Below, in pieces: positions 26,101 to 34,635 of a DNA stretch of 64,000 bases. The position numbers were made by a program, and so were the translations under genes. Numbering within the stretch: the stretch's first letter is position 1; each line of letters begins with the position of its first letter. The notes below the pieces were generated by a model. It searched no databases. It had not been told where the DNA came from and worked only from the letters and a program-made list of their open reading frames with translations. Origin of the DNA: Thalassovita sp. (GTDB taxonomy: Bacteria > Pseudomonadota > Alphaproteobacteria > Rhodobacterales > Rhodobacteraceae); assembly GCF_963691685.1 (NCBI RefSeq), contig NZ_OY829290.1, positions 3,683,501 through 3,747,500 on the forward strand. Direction: 5' to 3'.

Positions 26101-27561
26101 TTAGCTCCCCATCCGGTCTTCGAGGCGTTGCACCATCTGGGTTGGCACCTGCTCTTCTTTCAGGGCGTTCAGGATGCGCTCCTTGGCATCGACCGGCATT
26201 CGTTTGTTGGCCTCAACAAAGGCAACCAATTTGGCGCGGCGTTCTGCGGTCAGCGCGACGGTCTGCGGCTCATCTGTCGCCGCTTCAGCACCGGCGGGGG
26301 CCAGAGGCCGCACTTTGATCCCGGCGCCCAACAAGGGCGTGCGTTCCTTGACCACCTGACGCCCGGCAAGGCCACGCGCGCGTACCAAAACGTCATCGCC
26401 CTGACGCCGCAGCAGTGTGACCTCCACGGCCTCAAGCCGGTCACCTTCGCCGATGATCAGCACGCGGCCATCGCTGCCAAGTGCTTTGGACGGCAGCTGA
26501 ACCACCCGATCCAGCGGCGGCTCCTCCACTGCGACGGTGACAAAATCACCGGGTTTCATGCCGCGCGGACTGTCAAGCGTGGCGAAAATCAAACGGCCGC
26601 TTTGGCCTTCGGCCACCGCTGCACTGTCACGGCTAAGCTGCCCTTTGGTCGACAGGTCGATGCCGCTCACATCCAGTGAGACTTCAACCGGGGCCGGACG
26701 CAGACGGCCGGCGTCATCCAGCAGGCGCGCGTACTGTGCGGTATAAACGCGGAAGGCCACCTCCAGCGTTTGCCCATCCACCAGCTGTGCCAATTGTTCG
26801 TTGGTGTTGACCAGCCCGCCGGCCACAACCGAAACATCCGAAAGCGTGCCGTCAAATTCTGCCCGGAGCACCGTGTCATCCAAATTCCGTTGCGCTTCGT
26901 CCCGGGCAATGGTAGCGCGGGCCAGACCGGTGGCGGCCTTGTCCACGCGGGCCTCAGCCTGGGCCAGTGACTGACGGCGGGTGACCACGGATTGACGCGC
27001 CGAGGCTGCGGCCAGTTCCGCGGTTTCCACGGCTGTATCTGTTACAACGCCACGGGCCTGCAGCCCCTGTTGCCGCTCAAACGCTTTTTGGCGCAGGGCC
27101 GCCTGTTCCTGCGCTGCGGTCAGATCCGCCTGGGCCAGTTCCAGGGCGCGGTCGGCATCGCGGGTTTCAGCCTCACTGTCCTGCAAATCCGCCTGGGCGC
27201 GGTCCAAGGCGGCCTGCGCGTCCACCGGATCGATCCGCAGAAGCATCTGACCGGCCGACACAACGCCGCCTTCGGTCATGTTATCGGCTAGTTCCACCAC
27301 CGGGCCTGAGACAGCAGCGCGCAGTACCAAGGAGCGGCGGCTTTCGATCTGGCCATAGGCCTGCAGGGTCGGCGAAACGGTTTGGGGTTCAGCAGTGAGA
27401 ACAGATACAGCAAAGACGCGTTCGCGGCCCTGACCACGGCGACTGTCCTGTTCCAGGCTGTCTTCGACGGCGCCCCGCACCAGCGTTACGGCGTAAAATA
27501 ACAGGCCGATGGTGACGGCCATGAGGAAAAGCCCGGTAAGGCTTTGTCGCAGAAAACGCAT
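26101..27561 (-). CDS. RND efflux periplasmic adaptor subunit
   Basis: Membrane-fusion protein of 486 residues linking the permease to an outer-membrane channel. It has an N-terminal membrane anchor (about 9-31) and a split lipoyl domain around a long alpha-helical hairpin (about 100-215, many Ala/Gln heptads such as RAQADLQDSEAETRDADRALE in that region). Beta-barrel and membrane-proximal domains follow. The start follows GGAAGAGAC. It is the first gene of the two-gene efflux operon. The C-terminal 60 residues are an extra helical tail. Confidence 0.93.
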   Translation of the reverse strand: MRFLRQSLTGLFLMAVTIGLLFYAVTLVRGAVEDSLEQDSRRGQGRERVFAVSVLTAEPQTVSPTLQAYGQIESRRSLVLRAAVSGPVVELADNMTEGGVVSAGQMLLRIDPVDAQAALDRAQADLQDSEAETRDADRALELAQADLTAAQEQAALRQKAFERQQGLQARGVVTDTAVETAELAAASARQSVVTRRQSLAQAEARVDKAATGLARATIARDEAQRNLDDTVLRAEFDGTLSDVSVVAGGLVNTNEQLAQLVDGQTLEVAFRVYTAQYARLLDDAGRLRPAPVEVSLDVSGIDLSTKGQLSRDSAAVAEGQSGRLIFATLDSPRGMKPGDFVTVAVEEPPLDRVVQLPSKALGSDGRVLIIGEGDRLEAVEVTLLRRQGDDVLVRARGLAGRQVVKERTPLLGAGIKVRPLAPAGAEAATDEPQTVALTAERRAKLVAFVEANKRMPVDAKERILNALKEEQVPTQMVQRLEDRMGS

Positions 27562-27655
27562 GTCTCTTCCCTTGCGCACAACGTGTAAGGCCCTGTCAAA
27601 TAGGTAAATCCCGATCTGACAAAGCCAAGTCTAGGTACTGATACGAGCGAAAATT

Positions 27656-28198
27656 TTATTTCCGTCGCTGATGTTCGTCTAAACGTGGAAAAATTTCCAC
27701 GAAGTTGCAGGGACGGTGGCGATAGTCCAGTTGCAACGCCAGAATGTCGTCCCAGGCATCTTTGCAGGCGCCGGGGCTGCCGGGCAGCGCAAAGAGGTAG
27801 GTGCCGCCCGCAACCCCGCCGGTGGCGCGGCTTTGCACGGCGGAGGTGCCGATCTTCTGCATCGAGACTATGGTGAAGACGGTGCCAAATGCCTCAATCT
27901 CTTTTTCATAGACGTCGCGATGGGCTTCGACGGTCACATCGCGACCGGTCAGACCGGTGCCGCCTGTGGAAATGATAACATCCACCTCCGGGTCGGCGAT
28001 CCAGGCCCGCAGCTGATCTGCAATTTCACCCCGTTCGTCGCGAATGATCTTGCGGTCTGCCACGATGTGACCCGCGCCTTCGATCCGGCCAACCAGCGTA
28101 TCGCCCGAGCGATCCTCACTCAGCTCGCGGGTGTCCGATACCGTCAGCACGGCAATCCGCACCGCAATGAACTCTTTGCTTTCGTCGATACGCGACAT
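27656..28198 (-). CDS. moaB: Molybdenum cofactor biosynthesis protein B
   Basis: Adenylylates molybdopterin before molybdate insertion. The 180 residues include the VLTVSDTR start of the MoaB/Mog fold, the DVIISTGGTGLTGRD motif (about residues 71-85) that binds the nucleotide, and ALPGSPGACKDAWDDIL near 140. The start follows GGGTAAAGAG; a 16-residue upstream extension is within lysE and was rejected. It is the last gene of udg-lysE-moaB (gaps of -4 and 4 bp). No other moa gene is in the window. Confidence 0.94.
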   Translation of the reverse strand: MSRIDESKEFIAVRIAVLTVSDTRELSEDRSGDTLVGRIEGAGHIVADRKIIRDERGEIADQLRAWIADPEVDVIISTGGTGLTGRDVTVEAHRDVYEKEIEAFGTVFTIVSMQKIGTSAVQSRATGGVAGGTYLFALPGSPGACKDAWDDILALQLDYRHRPCNFVEIFPRLDEHQRRK

Positions 28199-28202
28199 CT
28201 CT

Positions 28203-28826
28203 TTACCCTCGTTCCAGCAGGGCAAGGCGCAGTGCCAGCCCGGCAAAAATCCCTGCGCTCACGCGGCCCAGCCAGCGGGCAAAGCCCGGGCTTCGCGTCA
28301 GGCGGCGGCCAATGCCGCCGGCGAAGACGCCGACCAGCCCGTTCACGATAAAGCCCCCCAGCGCCAGCACCGCGCCAAATATCAGAAACTGCATCAAAAC
28401 TGCCCCGCGTGTGGGATCCACGAACTGTGGTACGAAGGCCAGCACGAAGAGGATCACTTTGGGGTTGGTAAGGTTCACCAGCAGCCCTTCCTTAAAGGCG
28501 CGCAGGGCTGGGGCGGGCGCGGCGGTGGCATCCAGCGGGCCCTGCCGCAGCGACTGCCAGGCCAGAAACAGCAGATAGGCCACACCGATCCAGCGGATCA
28601 CATCAAAGGCCCAGGGCAGCGCCGCAATCAGCGCCGACAGTCCCAGACCTGCCAAGGCGGCATGCACAAAGGCGCCCACGGAAATACCGGCGCTGGCCGC
28701 AACTGCCGGCCGCGCGCCCGAGCGCAGGCCCTGCCCCAGGCAAAACATCATATCGGCCCCCGGCGTCAGGTTCAGCGCCAAAGCTGCAGGAACAAAGGTC
28801 AGTAGGACAATCGGATCAACACTCAT
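28203..28826 (-). CDS. LysE-family amino acid exporter
   Basis: A 207-residue inner-membrane exporter of the LysE/RhtB family with six hydrophobic segments. It has the N-terminal NLTPGADMMFCLGQGL family motif (about residues 20-35). The substrate is unknown; family members export lysine, homoserine, threonine or related amino acids. Its ATG overlaps the stop of the upstream uracil-DNA glycosylase gene (ATGA), so the two are coupled even though no functional link is evident. Confidence 0.92.
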   Translation of the reverse strand: MSVDPIVLLTFVPAALALNLTPGADMMFCLGQGLRSGARPAVAASAGISVGAFVHAALAGLGLSALIAALPWAFDVIRWIGVAYLLFLAWQSLRQGPLDATAAPAPALRAFKEGLLVNLTNPKVILFVLAFVPQFVDPTRGAVLMQFLIFGAVLALGGFIVNGLVGVFAGGIGRRLTRSPGFARWLGRVSAGIFAGLALRLALLERG

Positions 28827-29635
28827 AGGGCATCCAGTTTGGCGCGCAGGGACAGCAGATCGGCCCAGGCATCACGTTTGGCATTGGGATTTCGCATCAG
28901 CCGTTCCGGGTTCATCATCGGCAATGCAGGGATAGCTGGCCCGCCGGTCACCTGCACTTCGGTCCATTGCCCGCGCAGACGGGAGATGCCCCGTTTGGCC
29001 AGCAACGCCTGACAGGGCAGATTGCCCATCAGCACAATGACCTCAGGCTTTTGCAAGGCGATGTGGCGTTCCAGAAACGGCTTCATCATCGCCACCTCAG
29101 CGGGGGAGGCATCGCGATTGGTCGGGCCGCGCCACGGCAAGACGGTGGTCAGATAGGCCGCCGCGGCACCTTCGCCACTTCGGGACAGGTTGATTGCGGC
29201 CAGCATCTTATCCAGCAATGCGCCGGTGCGCCCCGCGAAAGGGCGGCCTTCCCGGTCTTCATCGCGGCCCGGTGCTTCGCCGATCACCATCACCCGGGCG
29301 TCCACGCTGCCTTCGGACAGGATCAGCTGGCGGGCCGCCTGTTTCAACTCGCAATGCTCAAAACCTTCAAGCGCCGCGCGCAGCCCTGCCAGATCCTGCG
29401 CTGCTGCGGCCAGTTTCTTGGCATCAGCGACGGGATCTACCTTGGGTTTCGCAACGGGCGTGGGTGGGCGGCGTTTGCCATCAGGTCCGGCAGGCGCCTG
29501 TTTTGGCTGGCTTTGCTGCAATTCATAGCGGTTAACCGGTGCTTCAGACAGCACCTCATCGGCCCCCAGCTCAATCTGCCAGTCCAGCATGGCCAGAGCC
29601 ACATGATAGTCGAGTGCCGATTCCACCTGTTCCAT
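28823..29635 (-). CDS. Uracil-DNA glycosylase superfamily protein lacking Fe-S cysteines
   Basis: 270 residues. The N-terminal 80 residues are variable and Pro/Lys-rich. The catalytic domain follows, with motif A GEAPGRDED (about 118-126), the GRPFAGRTGALLDKML segment and the late MMNPERLMRNPNAK motif. It resembles family 4 uracil-DNA glycosylases that remove uracil from DNA. Unlike them it has only two cysteines in total (EHCEL and LPCQA), so it cannot hold the usual four-cysteine [4Fe-4S] cluster, and the usual His-Pro of the last motif reads Met-Asn-Pro. Activity is therefore uncertain. First gene of the operon with lysE and moaB. Confidence 0.85.
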   Translation of the reverse strand: MEQVESALDYHVALAMLDWQIELGADEVLSEAPVNRYELQQSQPKQAPAGPDGKRRPPTPVAKPKVDPVADAKKLAAAAQDLAGLRAALEGFEHCELKQAARQLILSEGSVDARVMVIGEAPGRDEDREGRPFAGRTGALLDKMLAAINLSRSGEGAAAAYLTTVLPWRGPTNRDASPAEVAMMKPFLERHIALQKPEVIVLMGNLPCQALLAKRGISRLRGQWTEVQVTGGPAIPALPMMNPERLMRNPNAKRDAWADLLSLRAKLDAL

Positions 29636-29676
29636 GCCGCCAAGCTAACCTGCCGAGCGGACAGGGAAAAGGGCGA

Positions 29677-30282
29677 TCATTTCTGGCCGATTTTTGGCTC
29701 TTCGCCTTTGCGCAGACGGGAAATATTGGCGCGGTGCGTCCAGAAGATCAGCAGCGTCAGCGCAGCCCCCATAAACATCATGTCGCCATGCCCCAAAAGC
29801 ACCATCCAGAAGGTTGAGGCCGCCGCAGCAACCAGCGCCGACAGCGAGGAAATGCGCCCAATCACCGCCGCCACCAGCCAGGTCACGCAGGAGGCCAGAC
29901 CCACCGGCCATGCCAGGGCCAGCAACAGGCCAAGGAAGGTCGCAACGCCTTTGCCGCCTTTGAATTTCAGCCAGACCGGGAAGCAATGGCCGATGAAGGC
30001 TGCCAACCCAGCCAGCTGCGCCGCATCTTCACCCGCAAAGGCACGGGCCAGCAGAACGGCCACTGCCGCTTTGCCGCCATCCAGGATCAGTGTCAGCGCC
30101 GCCGCCTTCTTGCTGCCGGTACGCAGGACATTGGTGGCGCCGATGTTACCAGAACCGATGTCGCGCAGATTGCCCAGCCCCATCACAGCCGCCAGCACCA
30201 TCCCAAACGGAATGGAGCCCAGCAGGTAGCCAATCACCCCCCAGAGGCCCAGGGTCGGAACAGAGGACAGGATTTCAGGCAT
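29677..30282 (-). CDS. plsY: Glycerol-3-phosphate acyltransferase
   Basis: Integral membrane enzyme using acyl-phosphate to acylate glycerol-3-phosphate, the first step of phospholipid synthesis. 201 residues with about five membrane segments. Conserved motifs are GSIPFGMV (about 22-29), GSGNIGATNVLR (about 43-54) and the GGKGVATFLG loop (about 109-118). Its ATG directly abuts the stop codon of the upstream dihydroorotase-like gene, with no gap, so it is the last gene of the pyrB-to-plsY operon. Confidence 0.95.
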   Translation of the reverse strand: MPEILSSVPTLGLWGVIGYLLGSIPFGMVLAAVMGLGNLRDIGSGNIGATNVLRTGSKKAAALTLILDGGKAAVAVLLARAFAGEDAAQLAGLAAFIGHCFPVWLKFKGGKGVATFLGLLLALAWPVGLASCVTWLVAAVIGRISSLSALVAAAASTFWMVLLGHGDMMFMGAALTLLIFWTHRANISRLRKGEEPKIGQK

Positions 30283-31563
30283 TTACAGATCTCCGAAGAC
30301 AGGTTTGCCGTTCACAATTGTTGCCAGCACCTTGCCCTGCAACCGCTGCCCGTCAAAGGGGGTATTTTTCGATTTCGACTGCAGTTTGAACCGATCCATC
30401 ACAAATGGCGCATCCGGGTCAAACAACACCAGATCCGCCGGTGCCCCGTTTGACAACCGCCCGGCCGCCAGACCCAGACGGTTTGCCGGGTTCAGCGCCA
30501 TGGCGCGCCACAGTTGCGGCAGCGTCAGATCGCCCGAGTGATAAAGCCGCAGAACTGCAGGCAGGAAGGTTTCCAGCCCCACCGCGCCGCTGGCGGCTTC
30601 CTCAAACGGCAGGCGCTTGCTTTCCTCATCCTGGGGGGTGTGGAAGGAACTGATCACGTCAATCAACCCGTGGCGCAATGCCTCTACGATGGCCAGACGA
30701 TCGTCCTCAGCCCGCAAGGGCGGCTTCACCTTGAAGAAGGTGCGGTAGTCAGCGACGTCAAATTCATTCAGCGTCAGATGGTGGATTGAGGTGCCCGCCG
30801 TCACATCCAGACCGTTGTTTTTCGCCCGTTCCAGCGCCGGCAGCGCCCGTGCGGTGGTGATCTGGTCAAAATGATACTTCGCGCCTGTCATCTCCAGCAG
30901 GGCGATGTCACGATCTAGCCCCATCCGTTCCGCCATGGCCGAAACCGCGGGCAAGCCCCGCAAGGAGGCAAACTTGCCCGAGGTGACCGCCGCGCCTTTT
31001 GAAAGGATGGGTTCCTGCGGATGCCCCAGCACCAGCGCACCCAGCGATTTGGCGTAAGACAGCGCGCGCATCAGCACCTTGGTATCGGTGACCACATGAT
31101 CGCAATCGGTGAAGGCCACGGCACCGGCATCCTGCAGAAAGCCGATTTCAGTCATTTCCCGGCCTGCACGGTCCTTGGTCAACGCAGCCATCGGCACCAC
31201 ATTGACCGGGGCTGCCTCCTGCGCGCGGCGGGTGACAAATTCCAATGTTTCGGGATTGTCGATGGTAGGCGTGGTGTCCGGGCGGGTCACAATAGTGGTG
31301 ACGCCCCCGGCGGCAGCGGCCAGCCCCGCTGAGCGGAAGCTTTCCTTGTGCCGCTCGCCCGGCTCACAGACCTTAACGCCAATGTCCACGATGCCCGGCG
31401 CCAGGTATTTGCCCTGCCCGTCAACCACCTGCGCCCCATCAGGCACCGCCAGTTCCTGACCGTGACCGGCAATGACGCCGTCCTGCACCAACAGGGTGCC
31501 AAGGACCACATTGCCTGCCTCAGGATCCACAAGGTGCACATTGGTGAACAAGATCGTGGTCAT
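30283..31563 (-). CDS. Dihydroorotase-like protein, probably inactive (PyrC'/PyrX type)
   Basis: 426 residues with the full length and fold signature of class I dihydroorotase (APGIVDIG, RPDTTPTIDN, GAVGLETFLP, NPANRLGL). Key metal and catalytic residues are replaced. The D-x-H-x-H-x-R-E-P-G motif reads DIGVKVCEPG (G62, K64 and C66 instead of His, His, Arg). The later catalytic Asp of ATDHAPH is F307 in SSFHTPQ, and a further His position is Q234. This is the pattern of pseudo-dihydroorotases that pair structurally with aspartate transcarbamoylase, and pyrB is in the same operon. A true pyrC should exist elsewhere. Confidence 0.9.
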   Translation of the reverse strand: MTTILFTNVHLVDPEAGNVVLGTLLVQDGVIAGHGQELAVPDGAQVVDGQGKYLAPGIVDIGVKVCEPGERHKESFRSAGLAAAAGGVTTIVTRPDTTPTIDNPETLEFVTRRAQEAAPVNVVPMAALTKDRAGREMTEIGFLQDAGAVAFTDCDHVVTDTKVLMRALSYAKSLGALVLGHPQEPILSKGAAVTSGKFASLRGLPAVSAMAERMGLDRDIALLEMTGAKYHFDQITTARALPALERAKNNGLDVTAGTSIHHLTLNEFDVADYRTFFKVKPPLRAEDDRLAIVEALRHGLIDVISSFHTPQDEESKRLPFEEAASGAVGLETFLPAVLRLYHSGDLTLPQLWRAMALNPANRLGLAAGRLSNGAPADLVLFDPDAPFVMDRFKLQSKSKNTPFDGQRLQGKVLATIVNGKPVFGDL

Positions 31564-31628
31564 GGGAAATCCTTCCTCTGAGGCAATGTTAGGCGTCTCT
31601 TATTGGGGTTCGGTCGTTGAGGAAAGGG

Positions 31629-32183
31629 CTAAGCGTTATCCGCTGAACGATCCTTCTGACGATCCGCGCGCTGGATGTCCCGCATCATGCGATACACGTC
31701 GCGCCCATCGGCAATGCGCTCAAACCCGATCGGCACCAGATACGAGCCATTTTTGGTCCGTTTGCGCTTGTTTGCAAAATGGACCGAGGCCAGCGGTTCA
31801 TCGACAAACTCCAGCACCATTTCACGGGTGATCGGGTAGCTTTGCAGCTTCTTTCCGACAATTGGCATGTCCGATGCGATGAAGGCGCGTTGATTGGTCA
31901 GCGTGTACCAGGTGTGGCGGCGTTTGTAGGCCGGTCCCCAGATGCCGCCGAAACTGATGCCCACCCCGACGCTGAAATGCAGCAGGCCGAACATCCAGAA
32001 CAGACCACCGGCCTGGCTGGCCATGATCATCCAGAACAGGGCAAAGCCGGCAAACATCAGACCGAAGAAAAACATCATCACATTGCGCGGGCGGAACACG
32101 ATGGCGCCATCAGGGCGCCCTTGCCAGAGGATTTCTTCGCCGGGGTCCAACAGGCCTTCCCAGCCGCTTGTCTGTTCTGACAT
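31629..32183 (-). CDS. Hypothetical membrane protein, PH-domain-like
   Basis: 184 residues. A short N-terminal segment (LDPGEEILWQGRPDG), then two membrane helices (about 34-54 and 60-78), then a soluble part starting HTWYTLTNQRAFIAS. That pattern of GE-x-x-LWQGRP, two helices and TxxR resembles bacterial PH-like (bPH2) proteins. It lies between a second membrane gene of similar layout and the dihydroorotase-like gene, in the pyrB-to-plsY run. The function is unknown. Confidence 0.8.
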   Translation of the reverse strand: MSEQTSGWEGLLDPGEEILWQGRPDGAIVFRPRNVMMFFFGLMFAGFALFWMIMASQAGGLFWMFGLLHFSVGVGISFGGIWGPAYKRRHTWYTLTNQRAFIASDMPIVGKKLQSYPITREMVLEFVDEPLASVHFANKRKRTKNGSYLVPIGFERIADGRDVYRMMRDIQRADRQKDRSADNA

Positions 32184-32212
32184 CTGTGACCTCCCTCTGC
32201 TGCCGTGACGGC

Positions 32213-32653
32213 TTAGCCTGCCACGGCTTTTGCGCGTTCTATCCGGGCAATAGTGTCATCCCGATCCTGTTGAAATTTCAACAGGTGTTTGTCGCCAGAC
32301 AGGGTGACCACCTGCACGGCCGAACCCAGTTTGCGGATTTTGGCGATCTCACCCAGTCGCACGGCGCGGCCCTGGGGCCCCAAAAGGCGGGTTTCGGTCA
32401 GGTCCCACCGGGCCTTCAACTCATCCGAGGCCAGATAAAATCCACGTACCGCAATGGCTGCCAAACCGCCAATGGCCCCGGTCCAGACATGTGGATTGCC
32501 CAGCAACATCAGTATCGCCATGCCACAGCCCATCGCCCCTGCTGCCAGCCAAGCATGATCGCGCCAATAGGCCGAACCGCTGGGGTAGAAGGAATGCAGG
32601 ACGGTTTCCCCATCCTCTAGGGCGGTGGTTGGTGTCATCTCAGGCTGCATCAA
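32213..32653 (-). CDS. Hypothetical membrane protein with two helices
   Basis: 146 residues: LEDGETVLHSFYPSGSAYWRD at the N-terminus, two membrane helices (about 32-52 and 55-72), then a soluble region (ARWDLTETRLLGPQGRAVRLGEIAKI) resembling the bPH-like pattern of its downstream neighbour. The two may be paralogues. Its start overlaps the stop of the upstream 188-residue gene (ATGA), so it is translationally coupled. No function is known. Confidence 0.78.
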   Translation of the reverse strand: MMQPEMTPTTALEDGETVLHSFYPSGSAYWRDHAWLAAGAMGCGMAILMLLGNPHVWTGAIGGLAAIAVRGFYLASDELKARWDLTETRLLGPQGRAVRLGEIAKIRKLGSAVQVVTLSGDKHLLKFQQDRDDTIARIERAKAVAG

Positions 32654-33216
32654 TTTCCTCCTGCCACGGCGGCATAAACCGCGATCAACCCCAGCAGGAC
32701 CATCACGGCCACCAGCCAGGCGACCCAGCGCGGGGCTTTCACAGGTTCGGCCGGGGGCGCATCCGCCAGTTGGCCTTTGGCTGCCTCAGATCGCAGCGGG
32801 GTAAATTCCAGATCGGGGATATCTTCGTCCCAGGCACCGACAGGCGTCAGCACCTCCGCCGGCTGAAGGGTCAGCACCTGATCCCGGAAGGCACCGGGAT
32901 AAAGCAGCAGCACAACACCGCTCAGCGCTTCCAGGCGGGCGCGGTCAGGCTCCACCGCCTCGGCGGGCAACCCGTTGGCCTTGACCAAGTAATTCACCAG
33001 ACCGAAGTTCGACAGATCCTCAAGATCAAACACCTCAACCCGGGTGGCATCAATAGCTGGCGCGCCAAGGATGTCGGCCAGATAGCCTTCAGCCAGTCCC
33101 GGCTCTGCCTCAGCGAGGATGGCCTGCAACCGGTCCAGTTCAGCCCGGTCGGCCGCAACGCTGAACATGCGCACACCGCGCAGCTCATCCGGCCGGACAG
33201 AGAGGAGATCCATCAT
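32650..33216 (-). CDS. Hypothetical C-tail-anchored protein
   Basis: 188 residues: a soluble N-terminal domain (about 1-160) rich in Leu and acidic residues, and one C-terminal membrane helix (WVAWLVAVMVLLGLIAVYAA, about 164-183) ending a few residues from the terminus. This is a tail-anchored layout with the domain in the cytoplasm. Two consecutive ATG codons are possible starts. It follows the 32-residue gene by 37 bp and overlaps the next gene, all within the pyrB operon. No family is recognised. Confidence 0.78.
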   Translation of the reverse strand: MMDLLSVRPDELRGVRMFSVAADRAELDRLQAILAEAEPGLAEGYLADILGAPAIDATRVEVFDLEDLSNFGLVNYLVKANGLPAEAVEPDRARLEALSGVVLLLYPGAFRDQVLTLQPAEVLTPVGAWDEDIPDLEFTPLRSEAAKGQLADAPPAEPVKAPRWVAWLVAVMVLLGLIAVYAAVAGGN

Positions 33217-33253
33217 GTTCCGGCCCCTTCGCGGGATAATCGCCCGTCAGCCA

Positions 33254-33352
33254 TCAGCTGATCCACACCATCAAGCCAACAAAGATAAACATGACCAAAA
33301 GCGCGATCGAGGCCACGCGGCCCGACATACGCGGATCTTTGGGATCTTCCAT
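33254..33352 (-). CDS. 32-residue single-helix membrane protein
   Basis: A tiny reading frame of 32 codons: a charged N-terminus (MEDPKDPRMSGRV) followed by one hydrophobic helix (about residues 14-31). The ATG starts 2 bp after the pyrB stop, with a GGAGG ribosome site lying inside the last pyrB codons, which strongly suggests coupled translation. It is below the length limit of most gene finders. Function unknown; a regulator or assembly factor for neighbouring membrane proteins is only a guess. Confidence 0.65.
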   Translation of the reverse strand: MEDPKDPRMSGRVASIALLVMFIFVGLMVWIS

Positions 33353-33354
33353 AA

Positions 33355-34314
33355 TCAGACCTCCACTTCTTTGGTTGCTGCACGCGCCGCCCGCAGGTTG
33401 CGTGCCAAAAGGTCCATCGCCGCCATACGTACGGCTACACCCATTTCGACCTGTTCCTGAATGACCGAGCGGTTGATGTCATCGGCAATGGTGCCGTCAA
33501 TTTCCACGCCACGGTTCATCGGTCCAGGGTGCATGACGATGGCGTCGTCTTTGGCGTGGCTCAGCTTTTCAGCGTCCAGACCATAGCGATGGTAATACTC
33601 ACGCTCAGACGGGATGAAGCCACCGTCCATCCGCTCTTTCTGAAGGCGCAGCATCATCACAACATCAACGTCTTTCAGGCCTTCCTCCATGTCGTGGTAG
33701 ACCTCAACGCCGAACTGATCGATCTGCGAGGGCATCAGGGTCGGCGGGCCAACCAGACGCACGCGGTTTTCCATTTTACCCAAGAGGATCAGGTTCGAAC
33801 GGGCTACACGGCTGTGGGCAATGTCACCACAGATCGCGATGTTCAGGCGATGCAACCGGCCCTTGGCACGGCGAATTGTCAGCGCGTCCAGCAGGGCCTG
33901 CGTGGGGTGTTCATGCTTGCCGTCACCGGCGTTCAACACCGCGCAATTCACCTTCTGCGCCAGCAGGTCCACTGCGCCGGAATGCGGGTGCCGCACCACC
34001 AGCAGATCAGGGTGCATCGCGTTCAGGGTCAGCGCCGTATCAATCAGGGTCTCACCCTTTTTGATCGAAGACGCTTGCATCGCCATGTTCATCACATCCG
34101 CCCCCAGACGTTTGCCCGCCAGTTCAAAACTGGCCTGCGTCCGGGTGGAGTTTTCAAAGAACATATTGATCTGCGTCAGCCCCTGCAGCGCGTCAGAGTG
34201 TTTCTGCTCGCGGCGGTTGAGGTCAACATATTGGTCCGCCAGATCCAGAATGGCGGTGATTTCCATCGGATGCAGGGGCTCGATCCCCAGAAGGTGCTTC
34301 TGCGTAAAACTCAT
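33355..34314 (-). CDS. pyrB: Aspartate carbamoyltransferase catalytic subunit
   Basis: Second step of pyrimidine synthesis: carbamoyl phosphate plus aspartate to carbamoyl aspartate. 319 residues. The carbamoyl-phosphate motif is FFENSTRTQASFE (S56-T57-R58-T59). A HPTQALLD segment and the late MHPGPMNRGVEI motif are intact, so catalysis is expected. The start (MSFTQKH) follows GGAGAGGGCC. It heads a minus-strand run of seven closely spaced genes ending in plsY, which includes a dihydroorotase homologue that has lost its active site. No regulatory pyrI gene is seen. Confidence 0.95.
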   Translation of the reverse strand: MSFTQKHLLGIEPLHPMEITAILDLADQYVDLNRREQKHSDALQGLTQINMFFENSTRTQASFELAGKRLGADVMNMAMQASSIKKGETLIDTALTLNAMHPDLLVVRHPHSGAVDLLAQKVNCAVLNAGDGKHEHPTQALLDALTIRRAKGRLHRLNIAICGDIAHSRVARSNLILLGKMENRVRLVGPPTLMPSQIDQFGVEVYHDMEEGLKDVDVVMMLRLQKERMDGGFIPSEREYYHRYGLDAEKLSHAKDDAIVMHPGPMNRGVEIDGTIADDINRSVIQEQVEMGVAVRMAAMDLLARNLRAARAATKEVEV

Positions 34315-34635
34315 GGCCCTCTCCAATGCGGTGTTTGCCCGCTTATAGGAAGCCGGGGACCACGGGGCAAGGCAACGCTGCGGCGCTGCGGCAGTTTGCG
34401 GCCCGTTCCCGCAGTGGTCTGGTTAACGCGCCTGCTCACGCATCCCTCACCAGATCGTGTATCCCCTTCTGCGCACAGGCTTTTTGCAGATCCAAACACT
34501 CAATTCATGTTGTTTTGAATGTGAGCGCCGCTTGGTCCATCTGGGGATCAAGGCACCGCAATTACGCTGCCTTTTGCACATTGACCGGCCGTATCGGAAT
34601 TACGCTGAACGGCCCTACTTCAAAGGAATGACATC
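34315..34635. other. Intergenic region between pyrB and the YHS gene
   Basis: 321 bp between divergent genes; no convincing gene. A 10-bp direct repeat AATTACGCTG occurs at 34560-34569 and 34598-34607 (38-bp period), just upstream of the YHS start. A TTGACC at 34581-34586 could be a -35 element, but no good -10 follows. Confidence 0.5.
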
